Assembly: GCF_900460215.1 (NCBI RefSeq)
Contig: NZ_UHIA01000004.1
Location: 1,248,001 to 1,312,000, forward strand
Direction of reading: 5' to 3'
DNA: 64,000 nt
Source: Suttonella indologenes
GTDB taxonomy: Bacteria; Pseudomonadota; Gammaproteobacteria; Cardiobacteriales; Cardiobacteriaceae
Positions 9,745 to 18,642 of the stretch are shown in pieces. A program made the position numbers and the translations under genes. Numbering within the stretch: position 1 is the first letter of the stretch; every line of letters starts with the position of its first letter. A model generated the notes under the pieces. That model saw only the letters and a program-made list of their open reading frames with translations. It was not told the DNA's origin and did not search any database.

Positions 9745-10713
9745 TTAAACAATCCCCATCGCCGCCAATGCCGCGCGTTGCACTTCGTTTAACTGCAAAA
9801 CCGGCGTTTTTCCGCCCCCGTTGGGCAATTCCACCACATAATTCGGCAAAGCAATGCCCGAAACAAGCGCACGCAAATCTTGATATAAGGCGATGCCTTC
9901 GTCAAGGCTTAAGCGAAAATGCGAGGTACCGCGCGCCATGTCCAAATGATGCAAATAATAAGGACGGATGCGGCGCACTAATAAGGCATCGGTCAGCGAT
10001 TTTAATATTTCTACGGAATCATTCACGCCTTTCAGCAGCACCGACTGCGACAGCAATAAGGCTTCATGTTGCAAGCGAGCAATGACCGCATCTGCCGCCG
10101 CAGTGAATTCCGCCGCATGATTGACATGAATCACAAAGGCTAATTGCTTGCCGCTATCGCGCAGTACCTGCAAATAATCTTCGCGCACATCATCAGGAGC
10201 AACCACCGGTACGCGTGTATGAAGTCGAATCCGCTGCACATGCCCTATCTCACGCAAAGGCAATAAAAAAGCGGCAAGGCGTGGCGCGGATAAGGTCATG
10301 GGATCGCCGCCGCTTAAAATCACTTCTTCAATCTGCGGATGTGCGGCAATATAGGCTAAGGCGGCTTGGATATCGACAGTTTGCGGATGCTCTCCTTTGC
10401 GCCCGATATGTTCTTTGCGAAAACAAAATCGGCAATATACGGCACAGGTCGGTGCGATTTTCCATAAGACGCGGTTGTGATAGCGATGGACCAAAAACGG
10501 CAGCGGACTAAAGGGATCGTCGGCAATCGGATCGCTAAGTTCCTGCGGCAAAATGTTGAGTTCGCGTACATCGGGAATAAATTGCGCGCCAATCCCCTGT
10601 TCGGATTGGCTGAATGCCTGCCGCATAGTGTCGGTCATCGCAAATTGATAATTCTTCAGCAAGGCTTTGCGGCTTTGGGCAGGCAAATGCGCCAATAAGG
10701 TTTCTGTTTTCAT
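9745..10713 (-). CDS. epmB: EF-P beta-lysylation protein EpmB (lysine 2,3-aminomutase)
   Basis: Radical-SAM, PLP-dependent enzyme that converts (S)-alpha-lysine to (R)-beta-lysine, which EpmA attaches to elongation factor P. Residues C90, C94 and C97 (CAVYCRFCFRK) form the CxxxCxxC iron-sulfur motif. EEVILSGGDPMTL and QSVLLKGVNDS are typical of the KamA family. At 322 residues it matches the short EpmB form rather than the longer clostridial aminomutases. epmA and efp are not in the window. It is the last gene of the block that begins with rluE and starts 3 bases after the membrane-protein stop. Confidence 0.93.
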   Translation of the reverse strand: MKTETLLAHLPAQSRKALLKNYQFAMTDTMRQAFSQSEQGIGAQFIPDVRELNILPQELSDPIADDPFSPLPFLVHRYHNRVLWKIAPTCAVYCRFCFRKEHIGRKGEHPQTVDIQAALAYIAAHPQIEEVILSGGDPMTLSAPRLAAFLLPLREIGHVQRIRLHTRVPVVAPDDVREDYLQVLRDSGKQLAFVIHVNHAAEFTAAADAVIARLQHEALLLSQSVLLKGVNDSVEILKSLTDALLVRRIRPYYLHHLDMARGTSHFRLSLDEGIALYQDLRALVSGIALPNYVVELPNGGGKTPVLQLNEVQRAALAAMGIV

Positions 10714-10716
10714 GAA

Positions 10717-12264
10717 TTATTTGGCTTGCAAGACAAAGCTACGATCGCCGCGGCGATTGGCAAATTCCGCTGCAATTTGAAAATTATCTTTTAATTCCGG
10801 CGGCATTTGCGCATGTCGCGATAAAGAATAAAGATACAATCCTTTATCGCCTAAATATTGTCGCGGCGCATATTTCAGCGTATCGAATTCCAAATAATCG
10901 ACACTGGCGGGCATGGGCGAATAGCCCGCATAAAAAAGACTTTGCGGCGAATTGGCATACACGATCGGCGCCGCTTGCGCGCGCGCAAATAAACCTGCCT
11001 CACGCCGATGCCCCATTGAAGGAGCAAACTGAATCATGCTGGCAAGAGCATAGGCGACCAAAAGCCACAAGGCAATCAAGCGGCGTTCGGGTTTGCGGCT
11101 GGGCTGCCGCCATTGCTGAATTAAGGCATAAGCCCCATTTGAGGACAGCCATAACAGCAGCAACAGCACGGGAATATAGAATATATCGCTGTGAATTCTG
11201 CCTTGATACAGCAAATTTATCGCATTCAGTAGCCAGAAAAAGCAGACGGCGAACCAAAAAAACAAACGCACACGACCATTTAGCACCGAAGCAGTTCCTG
11301 CTCGCATGGATAAGCAAAGCAGCGCCGCCAAAGGCAAACCGGCAATCAGCAGAGTTTTATAGGCAATTAAGAGCATGGCAATCAGCACCGCGGATATCGT
11401 GCTTAAACTCATGCCTTGATCCGTACTCATATACAGCGAGATTTCCAAAGTGGCGCGGCTAAATTGAAATTGCATCAGCCGCACAACATTTATCACGCCA
11501 TCGCGCCAATCAGGCACTAAGGCAATCAGAAAAAAGACAAGAGCATAATAAATCAACAAAAATTTTTCGCGATCGCCAAATGGTCTGCGCCAATTCCAAC
11601 GCTCATGTCTTGGCCAAGCCAAAAACAACAGCGGAAAACCCAATGCCCAAATGACCGCTTGCGCGCTGAACAAGGCGGCAAACCACATCCAAGCCGCCCA
11701 AGCGATAAAGGCCTTTATCAGCGAATGCTCCTGCATCGCCAAGAAAAAAGTCACCGCCGTCAGCCATAGGCAGGCATAGACAAGCTGGGGATTCATTTCC
11801 AGCCTAAAATCATTATATTCTAAAGTAAAATTCAACAGCAGCAGCAACAAACCCAAATTGATACGCCCGATGCCAATCTTTTCTCCGACCCATGCAAAAG
11901 CCAGTGCGATGTAAATATGCAATAAGGCGATAAAGAAAAACCAAGCCCATTCGCCGCCATGGGCAAAAGGCGCTAAAAGCCACTGAAAAGCATTGAAAGG
12001 TTTTTGCCGCGCCTGCCAAATGTGCCGCACGGAAGCTTCTGAAAAAGTGTAATCGGCATTCTGCCAAATGATAAAAGTCGTGAGAAAACTAACGCAGACT
12101 ATCAGCCAATACCAACTTTGTCTTCCCGCTTCAAAAGGACGTAAGGCAGCAAAAAATTGCTGCCCTGATAATAGCCATTTTCGGCTAGTCTCAATTATCG
12201 GTTTAAAAAATAAATTACAATTCAAAGCCGAATATCCGGGTTTTGCGTGGATAATCTGAAGCAT
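10717..12264 (-). CDS. Polytopic membrane protein of unknown function
   Basis: 515 residues with roughly ten hydrophobic segments (for example WYWLIVCVSFLTTFIIW, INLGLLLLLLNFTL, AFIAWAAWMWFAALFSA, VLIAMLLIAYKTLLIAGLPL) and a soluble C-terminal tail. The general look is that of a membrane glycosyltransferase or polymerase of the GT39/O-antigen kind, but I recognise no signature. It follows a predicted glycosyltransferase, with a 50-base overlap if the ATG at 12264 is used. A TTG at 12225 would shorten the overlap to about 11 bases, so the start is uncertain. Confidence 0.8.
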   Translation of the reverse strand: MLQIIHAKPGYSALNCNLFFKPIIETSRKWLLSGQQFFAALRPFEAGRQSWYWLIVCVSFLTTFIIWQNADYTFSEASVRHIWQARQKPFNAFQWLLAPFAHGGEWAWFFFIALLHIYIALAFAWVGEKIGIGRINLGLLLLLLNFTLEYNDFRLEMNPQLVYACLWLTAVTFFLAMQEHSLIKAFIAWAAWMWFAALFSAQAVIWALGFPLLFLAWPRHERWNWRRPFGDREKFLLIYYALVFFLIALVPDWRDGVINVVRLMQFQFSRATLEISLYMSTDQGMSLSTISAVLIAMLLIAYKTLLIAGLPLAALLCLSMRAGTASVLNGRVRLFFWFAVCFFWLLNAINLLYQGRIHSDIFYIPVLLLLLWLSSNGAYALIQQWRQPSRKPERRLIALWLLVAYALASMIQFAPSMGHRREAGLFARAQAAPIVYANSPQSLFYAGYSPMPASVDYLEFDTLKYAPRQYLGDKGLYLYSLSRHAQMPPELKDNFQIAAEFANRRGDRSFVLQAK

Positions 12265-13147
12265 GACGCACTGTCGGCTCTAAAGCGGCACCTAGCATTT
12301 CTCCTACTTTGTCCGGCATAAAGCGCTGTGCCAAATCCACACCGTATTTCACAAATACTTCACGACGCGCCTGATCGCGAAATAAGGCTTCCGCTTTATT
12401 TAAAGCATCGCTCCAATCTTCAACAAACAAGCAATTTTTACCGTCTCGCCAATGATAGCGTAAACAGGCATCCGCCCCCGGATTCGGAATCAAAACAATC
12501 GCTCCGCAAGCTAAAGCGCGAATAATAATCGCAAAATCTTTTGTAGTCATTTTTTCTTCAGGAAAATAGATAAAAATATCTTGTTCATGAAGCAAAGATG
12601 CCAATTCTTCCGTATTCTGACAAAACTGCACCGTCATTTTAGGATGAGCTGCTTGGATTTTCTCTTGTATGAAAGGATTATTATGATGATATATAACACA
12701 TTTTAAACCTTGCCCACTACGACGCACCCGATAAATACTAGACATATATGTCGGACGTATCCAATAAGAGTCATAACCCTTAGTATTGAGCTCATGTACT
12801 AATTGATGTTCGACTGTGATAAAACGCATCCAAGGCATCACATGCAAATTGCGCTTTAACAATCGCTTATCTTTAGGGGTATACGACGCATCCAAACATA
12901 GTACGGATAAATAAGGCAACTGTCTTAAAAACAAGCTTTGCTGATAAATCCATACTTGCGGTGCCTCTATCACAATCCGATCAAATTGCGATAAACGAAT
13001 ATTACGATTAAAAAATCGTTCTAGATTTTCTTGCTGATCATTAGTCAATGCAAAATATTCGCAAGTACCGATGCGTTGACGAAGTCCCGTCACCAAATAC
13101 TGAGCAATAGATTGTTGTTGATACGTTGAGAGCAATAAGGCTTTCAT
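12215..13147 (-). CDS. Glycosyltransferase-like protein
   Basis: 310 residues with the C-terminal half of a GT-B fold transferase: LHEQDIFIYFPEEKMTTKDF, then IRALACGAIVLIPNPG and a DGKNCLFVEDWSDALNKAEAL segment. This resembles the nucleotide-sugar binding part of GT1/GT4 enzymes. The N-terminal half (RIVIEAPQVWIYQQSLFLRQ) is not distinctive. It overlaps the DUF3108 gene by 4 bases (ATGA-type) and the following membrane protein gene, which implies translational coupling. The acceptor is unknown; a cell-envelope glycan is likely from context. Confidence 0.75.
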   Translation of the reverse strand: MKALLLSTYQQQSIAQYLVTGLRQRIGTCEYFALTNDQQENLERFFNRNIRLSQFDRIVIEAPQVWIYQQSLFLRQLPYLSVLCLDASYTPKDKRLLKRNLHVMPWMRFITVEHQLVHELNTKGYDSYWIRPTYMSSIYRVRRSGQGLKCVIYHHNNPFIQEKIQAAHPKMTVQFCQNTEELASLLHEQDIFIYFPEEKMTTKDFAIIIRALACGAIVLIPNPGADACLRYHWRDGKNCLFVEDWSDALNKAEALFRDQARREVFVKYGVDLAQRFMPDKVGEMLGAALEPTVRHASDYPRKTRIFGFEL

Positions 13148-13851
13148 TGCAAAGTTTGATAATCAGTAAGCGTCATCGAAAAGCGGCGTTCGCCTTTGCG
13201 TAATTGCTCTAAGCGAATCAAACGTAATGGATTTTCAGCAAAATAAATTTGAGTTTGTTTATTGCCGTTAGTTTGGCGGTAAACCTGCACTTTCATCGGT
13301 TTGCCGGCGGCATCCTTCCAATTTTCATCCGCTAGTTTTTGCACATGATAGCTATTGATTTCGTCTTCAATAACCAAAGTATGCTCTGTCGGCATACGGC
13401 TATTTTCAATATCAATCAATGATTGCGCCACCATCGACAAAGAATCCAAAGGATTGAGATCTTTATCATAGGCATGTGCTTTCGCTTCTTTGCCCTGTGC
13501 ACTAATCTGAACTTGGAGATTATCCGGCTCATAACGATAATAAAGCGCATATTCGGGTTTGCCTTCCATCGAGCGTCGATAGCTTTGCGGTTGAACACTA
13601 AAGCCTTTTAGCAAACCTTTTACGGATTCCCTTGCTTCGCCGAAGCCGAGCATTTTTGCTGCTAACGAAGGATGAGCAACCGTATCAATACGATAGCTTA
13701 CATTAGTAAAAAAAGCCTCATGCACAATTTGCCCTGCGCCGATACCGCGTACCTGTACATCATAGACAGCGCGATAACTCGAAACCGCCCAAGCACTCAT
13801 ACTTGCACTTAATGCGATACCTAATAAAGTGATTTTTTTATAAAGTCCCAT
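13144..13851 (-). CDS. DUF3108 family exported protein
   Basis: 235 residues with a cleavable signal peptide (KKITLLGIALSASMSAWA). The mature part matches the DUF3108 pattern: SSYRAVYDVQVRGIGAGQIV, then RRSMEGKPEYALYYRYEP and NPLDSLSMVAQSLIDI. The family is periplasmic or outer-membrane associated and of unknown function. It overlaps upp by 14 bases and the glycosyltransferase gene by 4, so it belongs to the same transcript. Confidence 0.85.
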   Translation of the reverse strand: MGLYKKITLLGIALSASMSAWAVSSYRAVYDVQVRGIGAGQIVHEAFFTNVSYRIDTVAHPSLAAKMLGFGEARESVKGLLKGFSVQPQSYRRSMEGKPEYALYYRYEPDNLQVQISAQGKEAKAHAYDKDLNPLDSLSMVAQSLIDIENSRMPTEHTLVIEDEINSYHVQKLADENWKDAAGKPMKVQVYRQTNGNKQTQIYFAENPLRLIRLEQLRKGERRFSMTLTDYQTLQ

Positions 13852-14488
13852 ATAAACGGTCTCCTGCGTCGCCTAAGCCCGGGCGGATATAAGCGTTTTC
13901 ATCTAAGCCTCTGTCTATTGCCGCCGTATAGATAGGTACTTCCGGCAATGCCTCATGCATAGCGGCAATACCTTCCGGCGTTGCCAACAAACAAAGAAAA
14001 CGCACATCTTGTGCGCCTAAAGATTTTGCTTGGCGAATGCTCTCAATAGCAGAAAAGCCTGTCGCCAACATCGGATCTACGACTAATGTCGTGCGTTCCT
14101 GCATGGCTTTGGGTAGTTTACAATAATATGCGCGTGGACGATGGGTTTCTTCGTCGCGTTCCATGCCCACGTAACCCACTTTCGCTGCCGGCAATAATTG
14201 CAAAACGCCTTGCAACAAACCGTTTCCTGCACGCAAAATGCTAATAATGCAAGTTTTTCTTCCTGCTAAAACCTGTCCTTCAGTCAGCTCTAAAGGTGTT
14301 TCGATACTCACGCTTTGTAAAGCCAAATCGCGCGTTGCCTCATAGGCAAGTATCAAACCGATTTCGGCTGCGATGCTGCGAAATTCCATCGTACTGGTAT
14401 GTTTATTGCGTAAAGTCGTTAATTTATGCTGCACCAAAGGATGATTAATCACATGCACATTTTCAGGAAATGGTTTGTTTTCGCGCAT
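13838..14488 (-). CDS. upp: Uracil phosphoribosyltransferase
   Basis: Salvage enzyme that makes UMP from uracil and PRPP. At 216 residues it has the expected length and shows the PRPP loop DPMLATGFSAIESI, the N-terminal NHPLVQHKLTTLRNK, and the uracil-binding end YIRPGLGDAGDRLYGTL. It begins 8 bases after trpC and overlaps the DUF3108 gene at its 3' end. Confidence 0.96.
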   Translation of the reverse strand: MRENKPFPENVHVINHPLVQHKLTTLRNKHTSTMEFRSIAAEIGLILAYEATRDLALQSVSIETPLELTEGQVLAGRKTCIISILRAGNGLLQGVLQLLPAAKVGYVGMERDEETHRPRAYYCKLPKAMQERTTLVVDPMLATGFSAIESIRQAKSLGAQDVRFLCLLATPEGIAAMHEALPEVPIYTAAIDRGLDENAYIRPGLGDAGDRLYGTL

Positions 14489-14496
14489 ATTGCCTC

Positions 14497-15288
14497 CTAA
14501 GCGCTAATTAAATGTCGTAAAGCCTGACCGGGATTTTCTTCTTTCATCAGCGAGCCGCCGATTAAAAAGGCATGAATATCTGTCGCTTGCAAACGAGCAA
14601 CATCTTCTTTTGCCGCAATGCCGCTTTCGCTAATTAAAAACATATCAGGCGGTAATTTTTCTTGTAAACGTAAACTGGTATCTAAGGATACACTAAAATC
14701 ATGCAGGTTGCGGTTATTTACGCCGATTGCCAGAATCGGCAACTGTACCGCCCGCTCGAATTCCGCTTCATCGTGGACTTCTACTAAAACATCCATACCT
14801 AAATCTTGGGCCAATTGGGTATATTCGCGCAATTGATCATCGCTTAAGATAGCGGCAATAAGTAAAATACAGTCTGTACCCAATACGCGGGATTCTAATA
14901 CTTGATAGCGATCAATAATGAAATCTTTACGCAAAATAGGCAACGGTACCGCTTCTCTTGCTTGCTGCAAATACAGAGGACTGCCTTGGAAAAAATGCTT
15001 ATCGGTCAAGACCGATAAGCAGCAAGCACCGCCATCAGCATAACTTTTTGCCAAACTCGGCACATCGAAATCTTCTCGAATCACGCCCGCGCTCGGCGAG
15101 GCTTTTTTAATTTCGGCAATCACGGCAGGACGACCCAGATTTTGAAAACGCCGCATCTGATGCATAAACTGACGCGGCGAATCACATAAAGAGTATAAAT
15201 GCGCAAGCAAAACCTCTTCGTCAATCATTGCTTTCTGCGCTTCGACTTCTTGTCGTTTATGCGCTACAATCTCATCTAAAATCGTCAT
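14497..15288 (-). CDS. trpC: Indole-3-glycerol-phosphate synthase
   Basis: TIM-barrel enzyme that closes the indole ring in tryptophan synthesis. 263 residues, monofunctional (no fused TrpF). Signatures are VIAEIKKASPSAGVIREDF, LPILRKDFIIDRYQV, AIGVNNRNLHDFSVSLDTS and LISESGIAAKEDVARL. It lies 3 bases downstream of trpD. Confidence 0.96.
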   Translation of the reverse strand: MTILDEIVAHKRQEVEAQKAMIDEEVLLAHLYSLCDSPRQFMHQMRRFQNLGRPAVIAEIKKASPSAGVIREDFDVPSLAKSYADGGACCLSVLTDKHFFQGSPLYLQQAREAVPLPILRKDFIIDRYQVLESRVLGTDCILLIAAILSDDQLREYTQLAQDLGMDVLVEVHDEAEFERAVQLPILAIGVNNRNLHDFSVSLDTSLRLQEKLPPDMFLISESGIAAKEDVARLQATDIHAFLIGGSLMKEENPGQALRHLISA

Positions 15289-15291
15289 TTA

Positions 15292-16320
15292 TTATCTCCT
15301 TATCCCTTGACTGAATCTTGCTATTCGCGCCAATTGTGCTTTTGCTTTACCTGTACGAATCGTATCTTTAGCCAACACGATACCATCTTGCCAGTTTTCG
15401 CAAAGCCCTGCTACCTTAAATATGGCTGCTGCATTTAATGCCAACATATCCAAGCCGATAGCCGGACCGCCGCCGTCAAAAATCGCTTCAATCAACGCCA
15501 AGCTTTGCGCACTGTCTTGTACCTGTAAAGCGCGATGATCATTATAGCGCATCTCAAGTTCAAGTGGGTCTAGGCGCATTTCCAATAAACTGCCGTCTGC
15601 CTGCATTTCTACATAAGTATTTGGATGTGTTATGCTAAACTCATCTAATCCGTTATCACTGTGTACCACTAAGACTTTTTTCGCACCTAGATTTTTCGCC
15701 ACTTCCGCCATCGGCATCAGCCATGCGCGGCTAAACACACCGAACAGATGATATTTCACGCCGGCAGGATTGGACAAAGGACCTAATACATTGAAAACCG
15801 TACGGATACCGAGCGCACGGCGCACCGGCGCAACATGGCGCATCGCCGAATGGAAGGCTTGGGCAAACATAAAGCCGAAACCGCATTCCTCAATCATCTC
15901 TGCCACTGCCTGTGCAGACAAGGTCAGTTCCACCCCCGCCTGCCGCAGTACATCCGCACTGCCCGAAGCGCTGCTTGCCGCAATATTGCCGTGTTTGGCA
16001 ATCTTAACGCCCGCCGCCGAAGCGATAATTGATGCTGCGGTTGAAACATTAAACAGACTTGCGCCGTCGCCGCCCGTTCCCACAGGATCGACAATCACCG
16101 CCTCTTTATCCGGTAGCGCTACCGCCAAAGCCAATTCGCGCATCACCTGCGCCGCAGCAGAAACTTCCTCAACTGTTTCGCCTTTGATTGTTAAGGCGGT
16201 TAAAAAAGCGGCAATTTCCGCCTCATTTGCCTGTCCGCTCATCATTCGGCGCATGCAATCTTGCATCATTTCGCCTGATAAATCTTGTCCTTTGACCAAT
16301 TGCGCGATTGCCGATTTCAT
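15292..16320 (-). CDS. trpD: Anthranilate phosphoribosyltransferase
   Basis: Second step of tryptophan synthesis, joining anthranilate to PRPP. 342 residues. The glycine-rich PRPP site DPVGTGGDGASLFNVSTAAS, AKHGNIAASSASGSADVL and MFAQAFHSAMRHVAPVRRAL are diagnostic. It is the monofunctional form, and trpE/trpG are not present in the window. It is followed by trpC and preceded by rluE at a 10-base gap. Confidence 0.96.
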   Translation of the reverse strand: MKSAIAQLVKGQDLSGEMMQDCMRRMMSGQANEAEIAAFLTALTIKGETVEEVSAAAQVMRELALAVALPDKEAVIVDPVGTGGDGASLFNVSTAASIIASAAGVKIAKHGNIAASSASGSADVLRQAGVELTLSAQAVAEMIEECGFGFMFAQAFHSAMRHVAPVRRALGIRTVFNVLGPLSNPAGVKYHLFGVFSRAWLMPMAEVAKNLGAKKVLVVHSDNGLDEFSITHPNTYVEMQADGSLLEMRLDPLELEMRYNDHRALQVQDSAQSLALIEAIFDGGGPAIGLDMLALNAAAIFKVAGLCENWQDGIVLAKDTIRTGKAKAQLARIARFSQGIRR

Positions 16321-16330
16321 TATGCTATCC

Positions 16331-16897
16331 CTATTTTATCCGAATCAATCCGCCTAATGATAAATCAGCCAACCGCCAACTGCCAATAGCAATGCGTACC
16401 AAGCGCAGGGTCGGGAAACCTAGCGCCGCCGTCATACGCCGCACCTGCCGATTTCTGCCCTCGCTGATGCTTAACTCAATCCATGAAGTCGGCACGCTTT
16501 TACGAAAACGCACCGGCGGCTCGCGTGCCCATAAACAAGGCTCGGCAATCCGACGCGCTTGGGCGGGCAAAGTCAGCCCGTCTTTAAGCATGACTCCCGT
16601 ACGCAAACGCTGCACCGCCGCCTCGTCTATCTCGCCCTCTACCTGCACCCAATAAGTTTTGGGCAATTTAAAGCGCGGCTCGCTAATGCGCGCCTGCAAA
16701 CGCCCGTCATCGGTTAATACGACCAAACCCTCGCTGTCGAAATCCAAGCGTCCTGCCGGATAAATATTCGGCACCTCAATAAAATCCTTCAGCGTCCGCC
16801 GTGAACCGTCGCCGCTGAATTGACACATCACCCCGTAAGGCTTATTGAACAGCCATAAAGACTTACCGGCAGCAGGACGCAGAATATTTTGCTTCAT
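16331..16897 (-). CDS. rluE: 23S rRNA pseudouridine synthase RluE-like
   Basis: RsuA-family pseudouridine synthase, probably for U2457 of 23S rRNA. The sequence starts MKQNILRPAAGKSLWLFNKP and continues with YGVMCQFSGDG, the catalytic-loop motif YPAGRLDFDSEGLVVLTDDG (Asp in GRLDFDS) and EGRNRQVRRMTAALGFPTLRL. There is no N-terminal S4 domain, as in RluE. The frame is open to 16966. The ATG at 16897 is preferred because earlier starts (16927, 16966) would run into the start region of divergent rmuC. First gene of the rluE-trpDC-upp block. Confidence 0.85.
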   Translation of the reverse strand: MKQNILRPAAGKSLWLFNKPYGVMCQFSGDGSRRTLKDFIEVPNIYPAGRLDFDSEGLVVLTDDGRLQARISEPRFKLPKTYWVQVEGEIDEAAVQRLRTGVMLKDGLTLPAQARRIAEPCLWAREPPVRFRKSVPTSWIELSISEGRNRQVRRMTAALGFPTLRLVRIAIGSWRLADLSLGGLIRIK

Positions 16898-16971
16898 CAC
16901 TTGAGCCACATAAAAAAGATTGGGCATAATAGCGAGCCTGCGCCGCCGGCGCCAGCCTGCCCCCATAAAAC

Positions 16972-18105
16972 ATGACCGACACCCTGCTCTTTACCGCCTT
17001 TGCGCTCTGCATCAGCCTGATTAGCGCCGCCATGATATACATCAGCCGCGCCCTGCACAGCAACCGCGATAAACAAATCGAAACCCTACAGCAATTCGCC
17101 GCCCACCAGCAAAACCAATTCGGCAAATTGCAAGACTTCATCCTGCGCCAACAAGAACACGGACAACTCCTGCAAAGCCAGCAGCAAGGCGCACTGCGTA
17201 ACGAACTCAATGCGCAATTGGCACGGCAAAACGAACACCTACACCGCGAAATCCATCATCTCTCCGCCATTACCGAAAAACGCCTGCTCGACATCAGCGC
17301 CCATGTCGGCGAACGCCTTGAACAAGGCTTTCATCAGCAAGACCACACCGTCAAAGACATCATTGAACGCCTTGCCAAAATAGACGAAGCCCAAAAACGC
17401 CTCGACCAACTGGCAGGCGACGTCGGTAGCCTCAAAGACATATTGCAAGACAAAAAAAGCCGTGGCGCCTTCGGCGAAAGCCAGCTGCACCTACTCATCG
17501 ACAACCTCATTCCCGCCCAATACGTTTCCTACCAACACACCCTGCCCAACGGCAAACGACCAGACTGCCTGCTGCATCTGCCGCCACCCACCGGCGACCT
17601 CGCCATCGACGCCAAATTTCCGTTGGAAAGCTACCGCAAAATCGCACAAGCCCCGCAATATGCCGTCCAGCTGGCAAAAGACGTGAAAAAACACATTGAC
17701 GACATCGCCGACAAATACATCTGCCCGCCGCACACGGCAGACGGCGCAATTCTCTTTATCCCTGCCGAAGCCATCTTTGCCGAACTGCACGCCAATTACC
17801 CCGACATCATCGACTACGCCCAGCACCGCAACGTATGGCTGACCTCGCCCACCACCCTTGCCGCCGTGTTGACCACCGCCAAAGCCGTACTCAAAGACGA
17901 TGCTACGCGCCGCCAAGCACATCTACTGCGCGAACAACTCTACCTGCTGCGACAAGACTTCGTGCAATTCCAAGAGCGCATGAACGCCCTCGCCCGCCAT
18001 ATCGGACAAGCCCAGCAAGACGTCAACGACATACACCGCAGCGCCCAATCCATCTCGGAAAAATTCCACCAACTCGATGAATACCGAGGCGAATCTCCGC
18101 ATTAA
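16972..18105 (+). CDS. rmuC: DNA recombination protein RmuC
   Basis: 377 residues: an N-terminal membrane anchor (LFTAFALCISLISAAMIYIS), a long Gln-rich coiled coil (about 30-140), then the RmuC nuclease-like core. The core shows RGAFGESQLHLLIDNLIPA, NGKRPDCLLHLPP and LAIDAKFPLESYRKI, matching the PD-(D/E)XK-like arrangement (PD, then DAK). RmuC limits inversions at short inverted repeats in E. coli, which is of interest given the many inverted repeats in this window. It is divergent from rluE. Confidence 0.93.
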   Translation: MTDTLLFTAFALCISLISAAMIYISRALHSNRDKQIETLQQFAAHQQNQFGKLQDFILRQQEHGQLLQSQQQGALRNELNAQLARQNEHLHREIHHLSAITEKRLLDISAHVGERLEQGFHQQDHTVKDIIERLAKIDEAQKRLDQLAGDVGSLKDILQDKKSRGAFGESQLHLLIDNLIPAQYVSYQHTLPNGKRPDCLLHLPPPTGDLAIDAKFPLESYRKIAQAPQYAVQLAKDVKKHIDDIADKYICPPHTADGAILFIPAEAIFAELHANYPDIIDYAQHRNVWLTSPTTLAAVLTTAKAVLKDDATRRQAHLLREQLYLLRQDFVQFQERMNALARHIGQAQQDVNDIHRSAQSISEKFHQLDEYRGESPH

Positions 18106-18140
18106 ACTTGAGTAAAAATAACTAACTATTTTAGAAATGG

Positions 18141-18614
18141 TTACTTGCGTCGCTGACTGAAAAAAGCCTGCATTAAGGCGCGGCTTTGCGCTGCCAATAC
18201 CCCGCCCTTGACTTCATGCAGATGATGATTCAAGGTCGGCTCGCGGCTAAGATCATAGGCACTGCCGCAGGCACCGCCTTTTTCATTATAGGCACCAAAA
18301 ATCAAGGCGGGCAGACGCGCTTGAATCATTGCGCCCATGCACATAATGCAGGGTTCGACGCTGACATACAGTCTGGCATCTGCCAAACGATAATTGCCGA
18401 TATGCTGCGCCGCGGCGCGCAACACTAAGATTTCACTGTGCGCACTGGGGTCGCAGTTACTAATCGTACGATTGTAATCGGCGGCAATCATTTCATCATG
18501 TATGACAATAACGGCGCCAATCGGCACCTCGCCGGCGGCAAAAGCCAATTCTGCCTGCGCAAGCGCATGACGCATCCAATACTCGTCTCGCGAAAGGGAT
18601 AATGCTGACATCAT
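18141..18614 (-). CDS. tadA: tRNA-specific adenosine deaminase
   Basis: Makes inosine at wobble position 34 of tRNA-Arg. 157 residues with zinc ligands H59 and C89/C92 (VEPCIMCMGAMIQAR) and the catalytic Glu61. The usual HAE is HSE here (H59-S60-E61); the metal and acid residues are kept. EYWMRHALAQAELA near the start matches other TadA N-termini and supports the ATG at 18614 or the one at 18611. That start directly follows the T-run of the upstream gene's terminator, and I see no Shine-Dalgarno sequence. Confidence 0.94.
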   Translation of the reverse strand: MMSALSLSRDEYWMRHALAQAELAFAAGEVPIGAVIVIHDEMIAADYNRTISNCDPSAHSEILVLRAAAQHIGNYRLADARLYVSVEPCIMCMGAMIQARLPALIFGAYNEKGGACGSAYDLSREPTLNHHLHEVKGGVLAAQSRALMQAFFSQRRK

Positions 18615-18615
18615 A

Positions 18616-18635
18616 GAAAAAGCGGCATACGCCGC
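18616..18635 (-). terminator. Terminator between outer-membrane protein gene and tadA
   Basis: On the minus strand the hairpin AGCGGC-GTAT-GCCGCT is followed by TTTTTC, directly ahead of the tadA ATG. It ends the transcript of the gene at 18643-19599. Confidence 0.75.
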
Positions 18636-18642
18636 TCTGTGT

